From: JBBDIX01 sp040880235
Lineage (GTDB): Bacteria; Actinomycetota; Nitriliruptoria; Nitriliruptorales; Nitriliruptoraceae
NCBI GenBank assembly: GCA_040880235.1
Contig: JBBDIX010000085.1
Location: 1-11,151 of the forward strand
Reading direction: 5' to 3'
DNA length: 11,151 nt
Part shown: one piece after another, positions 6,390 to 11,151 of the stretch
Layout: the number at the start of each line of letters is the position of its first letter
Position numbering within the stretch: the stretch's first letter is position 1
Made by a program: the position numbers and the translations under genes
The notes under the pieces: model-generated
What the model was told of the DNA's origin: nothing
Databases searched by the model: none
Seen by the model: the letters and a program-made list of their open reading frames with translations, nothing else

Positions 6390-8330
6390 CTACAGGCCGC
6401 CGACGGGGTCCACGTCGATCCGCACCTCGACGCCGTCCCGGCTCCACACGGAGCGCAGGGGCACGAGGGCCTCCAGGGTGCGAGTCCGGTCGTCGCATCG
6501 CACGAGGAACCGGTGTCGTGATCCTTCGGGGATCGGACCGAGCACGTCGTCTCCGTCGGCAAGGGACGCGCGGATCTCCTGCACGCGCAACGCCGCATCC
6601 CCGGCGACCTCCACACGGATCGCCTGCGCGGCCGGCGGGAACCGCAGGGGTTCGCGAAGCGGCGCCTCGTGTCGCCAGAACGCGCCTGGATCCCAGCGCA
6701 GCAGTGCGTCGATCACGGGATGCTCGGGGCGCTGGGTCTGCACCACCACCGGCGCGTCGAACGTCGTGCTCCGGGGCGACGCCCACGAGGCGACCGCCAT
6801 CGCCAGGCGAAGGGTGTCCTCCGCCGCGTCGAGGGTCGGGCGCAGCAGCAGGGCGTCGAGATCGGGCAGCACCACCGCCCCGATCGGGCCCGGGGGCGCG
6901 TCCATGACCGACCCCCGGGTCATCACCAGAACCGACGGCGGGTCGGGCGCAGGAGCGTCGTAGCCCTCGAGTTCGGCCACCTCGACGTCCAGACCACGGC
7001 GCAGTTCATGGGCGATGCGCTCGGTCCCGGCCGCCAATGGCACCAGGTCGCCGCCACAGTCCCCGCACCGGATCCGACGGGACGTCGACCACCCGCACCC
7101 CTCACAGGCCAGACGGTCGTCACGCACCACGAGGCTCGTCGCGCACGTCGGACACGCGAACCGGTGTCCACACCGCGAGCACACCATCGCCCGACCCTCC
7201 CCGCGACGGACCGACAGCACCACCCCGTGGGTGCCCGCCTCGGCGGCCTGTTCGAGGGCACGCATGGCCTCACGGGACAGCCGCGCAGACGGTTGTCGAT
7301 CCCAGTCGGCCAGCACGAATCTCGGGCGTGCGTCGCGTTCAGCTCGACGCGGCGCGACGACGGGCGCCAGCCGGCGCCTCCGGAGCAGGTCCCATCCGAT
7401 CGCCGACGGCACCGTGCCGACCACCAGGCCCACGGCACCGGCGCGTCGCGCCCGTTCGAGGACCACGTCCCGGGCATGGTGGCGTGGACTGCGTCGTTCC
7501 TTGTGCGCCGGGTTCGCCTCGTCGACCACGACGGCGAGTCCCAGCCGGTCCAGGGGTGCGAAGGCTGCGCTGCGCTCCCCGACCACCACGCGGGCCGCAC
7601 CACACCGGGCACGCAGCCACTGGCCGTAGTGCACCCGTGGCGACGGCCCCGGGCGCAGGTCGGCCACCAGGTCGCCGAGACCAGCGACGATCGCCCGACC
7701 GACCGAGGACCCGCGATCGGGCACGACGACCAGCACGTCACGACCTCCCGCGAGGGTCCGTCGGGCCAGCTCGACGAGGCGGTCGCCGACCTGTTCACCC
7801 GCCAGCGGACGCCACCAGACGGACCCCCGACCGCTGCCCACGTCATCGAGCAGACCGCGGCCCGCGTCGCCGTAGACCTCCCAGGACGACACGTCCGGGG
7901 TGTCGTCGACGGGCCAGTCCGGTCGGGTTGCGACGGGGAACCAACCGGCAGCCGCCGCGCGACGTTCGACGTCGACGGTTCGGGCGGGCAGTGCATGGCG
8001 CACGACGTCGGCGACGGGCGCTCCGAACCGTGTCGCGGCCCAGCGCAGCACCTCGATCTCGTCCGGACGAGCCCACACGTGCGGCCCGAGCACGCGTGTG
8101 AGGGGTCGCAGACGCTCCGCCGGCACGTCGGACGTGTCGGCGACGTCAACGACCAGGCCCCGCACGCGGCGCCCGGCGAACGAGACCTGGACGCGTTGCC
8201 CGACCCGCAGGTCCGCGTGGTCCCCGACGAGGTAGTCGAAGGGCCGGTCGAGGTGGAAGGGTTCGACCTCGACGACGACCCGCGCGATGCGCCGGTCAGG
8301 CGCCGACGGCGTCTCGGAGCGTGTCGGCAC
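6390..8330 (-). CDS. priA: Primosomal protein PriA, actinobacterial helicase-defective type
   Basis: 646 residues from the chosen start. PriA recognises stalled forks and D-loops and starts primosome reassembly. The N-terminal DNA-binding domain begins RIARVVVEVEPFHLDRPFDYLV (14-35), followed by VGQRVQVSFAGRR. Eight zinc-ligand cysteines form four CxxC pairs: 384/387, 393/396, 409/412 and 422/425. GTERIAHEL (435-443) follows, as in the family. ATPase motifs are eroded: no Walker A GSGKT is present (SGRGS near 166-170 at best), and the DEAH-type box reads DEAN (270-273). Actinobacterial PriA is known to lack detectable helicase motifs, so this is a lineage trait rather than decay; the frame is open throughout. 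GTG 8330 is the last in-frame start before the conserved N-terminus, so the gene overlaps the metK 3' end by 35 bp. GTG 8360 is an alternative. Neither has a strong ribosome binding site. The product is secure, the exact start is not. Confidence 0.9.
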   Translation of the reverse strand: MPTRSETPSAPDRRIARVVVEVEPFHLDRPFDYLVGDHADLRVGQRVQVSFAGRRVRGLVVDVADTSDVPAERLRPLTRVLGPHVWARPDEIEVLRWAATRFGAPVADVVRHALPARTVDVERRAAAAGWFPVATRPDWPVDDTPDVSSWEVYGDAGRGLLDDVGSGRGSVWWRPLAGEQVGDRLVELARRTLAGGRDVLVVVPDRGSSVGRAIVAGLGDLVADLRPGPSPRVHYGQWLRARCGAARVVVGERSAAFAPLDRLGLAVVVDEANPAHKERRSPRHHARDVVLERARRAGAVGLVVGTVPSAIGWDLLRRRRLAPVVAPRRAERDARPRFVLADWDRQPSARLSREAMRALEQAAEAGTHGVVLSVRRGEGRAMVCSRCGHRFACPTCATSLVVRDDRLACEGCGWSTSRRIRCGDCGGDLVPLAAGTERIAHELRRGLDVEVAELEGYDAPAPDPPSVLVMTRGSVMDAPPGPIGAVVLPDLDALLLRPTLDAAEDTLRLAMAVASWASPRSTTFDAPVVVQTQRPEHPVIDALLRWDPGAFWRHEAPLREPLRFPPAAQAIRVEVAGDAALRVQEIRASLADGDDVLGPIPEGSRHRFLVRCDDRTRTLEALVPLRSVWSRDGVEVRIDVDPVGGL

Positions 8331-9483
8331 GGTCGGTCCGTTCCCAGGTGAACCGGTCACCCTCGCGGCCGAAGTGGCCATAGGCCGCCGTGGTGCGGTA
8401 GCCGGGGCGGCGAAGGTCCAGCGCGTCGATGATCGCTCCGGGCCGCAGGTCGAAGACCTCGCGCACGCCGGCGAGGATGGCCTCGGGGTCTGCCTGTTCG
8501 GTCCCGAAGGTGTCCAGGGCCATCGACACCGGGGTCGAGACCCCGATCGCGTAGGCGACCTGGAGTTCGGCACGCCGCGCGAGGCCGGCCGCGACGATGT
8601 TCTTCGCCACCCACCGGGCCGCGTACGCCCCGGAACGGTCCACCTTCGACGGGTCCTTGCCGGAGAACGCGCCGCCGCCGTGCCGTGCCATGCCACCGTA
8701 GGTGTCGACGATGACCTTGCGGCCGGTCAGTCCGGCGTCGGCGACCGGGCCCCCCACCTCGAAACGTCCCGTGGGGTTCACGTACACCGTCAGGTCGTCG
8801 TGCTCGACGTCAGCGAGCAGGGGCCGGATGACGTGTTCCTCGATGTCGGGTCGCAGCAGTGTGTCGAGGTCGATCTCCGCTCGATGCTGGGTGGAGACGA
8901 CCACGGCGGTCACCGCGCGTGGCACGCCGTCCTCGTAGGCGACCGTGACCTGCGTCTTGCCGTCGGGGCGCAGGTAGGAGATGTCCCCCGACCGACGTAC
9001 CGCGGCCAGTCGCTCGGCCATCCGGTGTGCGAGGTGGATCGGCAGCGGCATGAGCTGCGGGGTCTCGTCGGTCGCGTAGCCGAACATCATCCCCTGGTCG
9101 CCCGCACCCTGCAGCGCGTACGGATCCTCGTCGGCGCCGATGCGTGACTCGTAGGCCGTGTCCACTCCCATGGCGATGTCGGGCGACTGTTCGTCGATCG
9201 ACACCGACACGCCACACGTGTTGCCGTCGAACCCGACGTCGTGTGAGTCGTACCCGATGCTCAGCACCGTGTCGCGCACGATCCGCGGGATGTCGACGTA
9301 CGTGGTCGTGGAGATCTCCCCTGCCACGATGACCTGTCCGGTCGTCACCAGTGTCTCGCAGGCCACCCGGCCGCGAGGATCATCCTCGAGCACGGCATCG
9401 AGGATCGAGTCGGAGATCTGATCCGCCATCTTGTCGGGGTGTCCCTCGGTCACGGACTCCGAGGTGAACAGCGTCCGGGGCAT
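8296..9483 (-). CDS. metK: S-adenosylmethionine synthetase
   Basis: 395 residues, standard length. Makes SAM from methionine and ATP, releasing phosphate and pyrophosphate; cytoplasmic homotetramer. The N-terminus has SVTEGHPDK (10-18) with ATP-contacting His15 and metal-binding Asp17. Signature 1 is GAGDQGMMFGYA (126-137) and signature 2 is GGGAFSGKD (269-277), the phosphate loop region, followed by DPSKVDRSGAYAAR. DGKTQVT (174-180) carries the lysine equivalent to E. coli Lys165. The C-terminal domain ends after FGREGDRFTWERTD. The ATG start is preceded by AGGAG at 8 nt. It lies 111 bp after coaBC, with its own likely promoter, and its last 35 bp appear to overlap the priA start. It supplies SAM, which RsmB from the same cluster uses. 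No SAM riboswitch was recognised in the leader. Confidence 0.98.
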   Translation of the reverse strand: MPRTLFTSESVTEGHPDKMADQISDSILDAVLEDDPRGRVACETLVTTGQVIVAGEISTTTYVDIPRIVRDTVLSIGYDSHDVGFDGNTCGVSVSIDEQSPDIAMGVDTAYESRIGADEDPYALQGAGDQGMMFGYATDETPQLMPLPIHLAHRMAERLAAVRRSGDISYLRPDGKTQVTVAYEDGVPRAVTAVVVSTQHRAEIDLDTLLRPDIEEHVIRPLLADVEHDDLTVYVNPTGRFEVGGPVADAGLTGRKVIVDTYGGMARHGGGAFSGKDPSKVDRSGAYAARWVAKNIVAAGLARRAELQVAYAIGVSTPVSMALDTFGTEQADPEAILAGVREVFDLRPGAIIDALDLRRPGYRTTAAYGHFGREGDRFTWERTDRADTLRDAVGA

Positions 9484-9491
9484 GTCGATGA

Positions 9492-9511
9492 CTCCTGCGG
9501 TGGGGGCCGCA
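9492..9511 (-). promoter_or_regulatory. metK Shine-Dalgarno with abutting hairpin
   Basis: AGGAG (9492-9496) lies 8 nt before the metK ATG. Directly upstream, TGCGG (9507-9511) can pair with CCGCA (9496-9500) around a 6-nt loop, and the 3' arm shares the first base of the Shine-Dalgarno. This could modulate initiation, but a 5-bp GC hairpin is easily fortuitous at this base composition. Confidence 0.4.
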
Positions 9512-9547
9512 ACGGCGGGAACGCGCGCAGCGGTTGGACGGGCGCCG

Positions 9548-9553
9548 ATGCTA
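9548..9553 (-). promoter_or_regulatory. Likely -10 element of the metK promoter
   Basis: TAGCAT in the 111-bp coaBC-metK gap, 64 bp upstream of the metK ATG, predicting a leader of about 55-60 nt. The hexamer at 17-bp spacing (CACGAG) is a poor -35. The same TAGCATCG string occurs before rpe. The rest of the gap holds only the metK Shine-Dalgarno and a short hairpin. Confidence 0.45.
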
Positions 9554-9594
9554 GTGGTTCGTCGACCTGCCTCGTGTGGAGGGCGGTGCCAACG

Positions 9595-10842
9595 TCACGA
9601 ACGTGCGAGTCGCGCCACGATCTCGTCCGCGATGCGCTCACCGATCGCGGCCTTGGTGTCTCGTGGGACGTCTCGCCACCCATCCGCGTCCACGAAGGCG
9701 ACCTCGTTGGTGTCCACCTCGAACCCGATGTCCGGGCGAGACACGTCATTGACCACCAGCAGGTCGGCCCGTTTGCGTTCGAGCTTCGCGAAGGCGTTGG
9801 CCTGGACGTTGTCGGTCTCCGCGGCGAAGCCGACGAGCAGCGGACGGCGTGCGTCCCCGCGCCGTTCCCCGAGTTCGGCGAGGATGTCGGACGTGGGCAC
9901 GAGTTCGATGACGGGGGGGCCGTCGTCCTTCTTGAGCTTGTGATCTGCGGCGGCCACGGGGCGGAAGTCGGCGACCGCGGCGGCCTTGACGACCACGTCG
10001 ACCTCCGTCGCGAGGTCCATGACGACCTCGCGCATCTCCGCGGCGGTGGTGACGTCGATGCGCTCCATCCCGAGCGGCGTCGGAACGTCGGAGGGGCCGG
10101 CGACCACGGTGACCCGTGCGCCGCGGCGAACGGCGGCACGTGCCACAGCGAACCCCATGCGGCCGGACGACCGATTCCCGATGAAGCGCACGGTGTCGAT
10201 GGGTTCGCGGGTTCCACCGGCGGTCACGAGCACGTGGACGCCCCGCAGGGGTCTGTCCGACGCCGGTTCGTGCGTCTCGAGGCACTCGATGAGTCGAGCG
10301 ACGGCGACGTCGGGTTCGACGAGCCGGCCCACACCCCGGTCGCCGCCCATCAGCGGTCCGTCGTCGGGTCCGACCAGGCGCACACCACGGGCCACGAGCC
10401 GCGCGACGTTGTCGACCGTCGCCGGATGGGTCCACATCTCGGTGTGCATCGCCGGGGCGAGCAGGATCGGACACCGCGCCACGAGCACGGTGGAGGTCAG
10501 CAGGTCGTCGGCCAGGCCGGACGCCAGACGTGCGATCGTGTGGGCCGTGACCGGGTACACGAGCACGGCATCGGCACGACGGCCCAGTTCGACGTGGGTG
10601 TCGTCCGCGACGCCGTCCCAGACCTCCGTGCGCACCGGACGGCCGGTGATGCCCTCGAAGGTCGCTGCGCCGACGAAGTGGGTGGCCCCTCGGGTCAGCA
10701 CCGCGTCGACCACGGCCCCGTGGCCGACGAGCAGGCGAGCGAGCAGCGCCGCCTTGTACGCGCCGATCCCGCCGGTCACACCCAGCAGGATGCGCAGGCC
10801 GGACAGGGTCCCGGTGTCCCCGGGAGACGAGTCGGAACGCAC
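9595..10842 (-). CDS. coaBC: Bifunctional phosphopantothenoylcysteine decarboxylase / phosphopantothenate-cysteine ligase
   Basis: 415 residues. Carries out two consecutive steps of coenzyme A synthesis: ligation of cysteine to 4'-phosphopantothenate (CoaB) and FMN-dependent decarboxylation (CoaC). The CoaC half (about 15-190) has the flavin loop GVTGGIGAYKA (21-31), His83 in THVEL as likely catalytic histidine, and PAMHTEMW (130-137). The CoaB half (about 200-415) has VTAGGTREPIDTVRFIGNRSSGRMG (206-230) with Asn223, the AAAVADFRP segment (287-295), and KLKK (302-305) with the conserved lysine. The common PAMN is PAMH, and the flap cysteine of E. coli Dfp (ACGDIG) is replaced in MGGDRG; M. 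tuberculosis CoaBC has PAMHTEMW and also lacks that cysteine, so both are lineage traits. The start is GTG 10842, with AGGAGG 6 nt ahead. The gene is 30 bp after rpoZ, the usual actinobacterial order. Confidence 0.97.
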   Translation of the reverse strand: MRSDSSPGDTGTLSGLRILLGVTGGIGAYKAALLARLLVGHGAVVDAVLTRGATHFVGAATFEGITGRPVRTEVWDGVADDTHVELGRRADAVLVYPVTAHTIARLASGLADDLLTSTVLVARCPILLAPAMHTEMWTHPATVDNVARLVARGVRLVGPDDGPLMGGDRGVGRLVEPDVAVARLIECLETHEPASDRPLRGVHVLVTAGGTREPIDTVRFIGNRSSGRMGFAVARAAVRRGARVTVVAGPSDVPTPLGMERIDVTTAAEMREVVMDLATEVDVVVKAAAVADFRPVAAADHKLKKDDGPPVIELVPTSDILAELGERRGDARRPLLVGFAAETDNVQANAFAKLERKRADLLVVNDVSRPDIGFEVDTNEVAFVDADGWRDVPRDTKAAIGERIADEIVARLARS

Positions 10843-10848
10843 CGGGTG

Positions 10849-10854
10849 CCTCCT
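10849..10854 (-). promoter_or_regulatory. Ribosome binding site of coaBC
   Basis: AGGAGG at 6 nt before GTG 10842, inside the 30-bp rpoZ-coaBC gap. It supports this start even though the first ~15 residues precede the conserved flavin loop. Confidence 0.65.
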
Positions 10855-10872
10855 GAGATCCGCGCGGGCCGA

Positions 10873-11151
10873 TCAGGCCTCTGCGTCACCCTCTTCGGAC
10901 TCGTCGATGAACGCCAGCGGGTCCTCCGTGACGATCTCACGAGGCTCCGCAGCGATGATCTTGCCCAGGGAGATCTCCTCCAGGGCAATCGACAGCGGCT
11001 TGTTCGTCTCGGTCGACACCAGCGGCGGGACGAACTGCCCGAGGCCCTCGCCAAGGTGCGCGAAGTAGTTGTTCACCTCGCGCGCACGTCGTGCCGCGAG
11101 GTGGACGAGGTGGAATCGCGAGTCCACCTGGTTCATGAGGTCGTCGATACG
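10873..11151 (-). CDS. rpoZ: DNA-directed RNA polymerase omega subunit, 5' end outside window
   Basis: 92 codons are visible. Omega binds the beta' subunit and helps core RNA polymerase assemble. The visible frame begins R-I-D-D-L-M-N-Q-V-D-S-R-F-H-L-V, matching the family start (P/R)IDELL.KVDSKY.LV, then LAARRAREVNNYF, GEGLGQFVPPLV and KPLSIALEEIS with GKI, the core omega fold. The tail is acidic (ESEEGDAEA). The Met at 11134-11136 is open to use as a start, but it stands where the family has Leu inside the conserved helix, and the frame stays open to the window end. I therefore treat the gene as truncated at its 5' end by a few residues to about 15. It precedes coaBC by 30 bp; in actinobacteria gmk normally lies just upstream. 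Confidence 0.93.
   Translation of the reverse strand, partial: RIDDLMNQVDSRFHLVHLAARRAREVNNYFAHLGEGLGQFVPPLVSTETNKPLSIALEEISLGKIIAAEPREIVTEDPLAFIDESEEGDAEA

Noticed and set aside
5783..6616. A long in-frame extension upstream of fmt, giving about 601 codons
   Set aside because: It reads the def and priA sequence in a wrong frame. MRIGFLGTPEV is the standard Fmt start.
6346..6786. A 147-codon extension upstream of def
   Set aside because: It lies inside the priA 3' end and lacks deformylase similarity. GTG 6345 has an excellent ribosome binding site.
6669..8351. A 560-codon open frame on the plus strand opposite priA
   Set aside because: It is the antisense shadow of a conserved PriA in GC-rich DNA. 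Its composition is dominated by Arg, His, Pro and Gly and no domain is recognisable.
8361..8696. An N-terminal extension of priA far into metK
   Set aside because: The sequence is low-complexity Arg/Ser/Pro and antagonises the well-conserved metK frame. Starts at 8330 or 8360 suffice.
9512..9594. A terminator after coaBC
   Set aside because: No stable stem followed by a T-run is visible on the minus strand. Termination, if any, would need another mechanism.
1..11151. tRNA, rRNA, CRISPR arrays, insertion sequences or prophage genes
   Set aside because: No cloverleaf-like segments, spaced repeats, terminal inverted repeats or transposase motifs were seen. The window is filled by conserved housekeeping genes.

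Overview
The window is a dense, high-GC (roughly 70 % by eye) bacterial chromosome segment. Every gene I can support reads leftward on the minus strand. Intergenic gaps are 114 bp or less, and several genes touch or overlap. The order rpoZ, coaBC, metK, priA, def, fmt, rsmB, rpe is the classical actinobacterial housekeeping block; Mycobacterium tuberculosis has most of these genes in the same order. High GC, frequent GTG starts, a helicase-defective PriA and actinobacterial-type motifs in CoaBC (PAMH) and Fmt (NLHFSLLP) also point to Actinomycetota. A c-di-GMP-type response regulator and a MetA-family acyltransferase make a deep-branching class such as Acidimicrobiia or Nitriliruptoria plausible, but that is inference.

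Read in the direction of transcription (high to low coordinates): a 5'-truncated rpoZ (RNA polymerase omega) and coaBC (coenzyme A synthesis), 30 bp apart. After a 111-bp gap with a likely promoter comes metK (S-adenosylmethionine synthetase), then priA, whose start must lie inside the metK 3' end. Next is the translation-related set def (peptide deformylase), fmt (Met-tRNA formyltransferase) and rsmB (16S rRNA m5C methyltransferase), joined by a 2-bp gap and a 4-bp ATGA overlap. A 42-bp gap with a possible promoter leads to rpe (ribulose-phosphate 3-epimerase), which overlaps by ATGA with a response regulator fused to a GGDEF-type domain. A 114-bp gap leads to metA (homoserine O-acyltransferase) and, 70 bp further on, metY (O-acylhomoserine sulfhydrylase), cut by the left edge just after its PLP lysine.

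Functionally, metA and metY would activate homoserine and sulfhydrylate it to homocysteine. MetK would turn the resulting methionine into SAM, the methyl donor used by RsmB. Fmt and Def put the formyl group on initiator methionine and take it off again. The less usual part is the left third: a GGDDF-type receiver protein translationally coupled to a pentose-phosphate enzyme, and a divergent MetA paired with MetY. I saw no mobile element, CRISPR array, tRNA, rRNA or convincing terminator. No stretch over 300 bp lacks a gene. I did not find a clearly new multi-gene system; the best leads are the rpe-GGDDF pair and the MetA variant.
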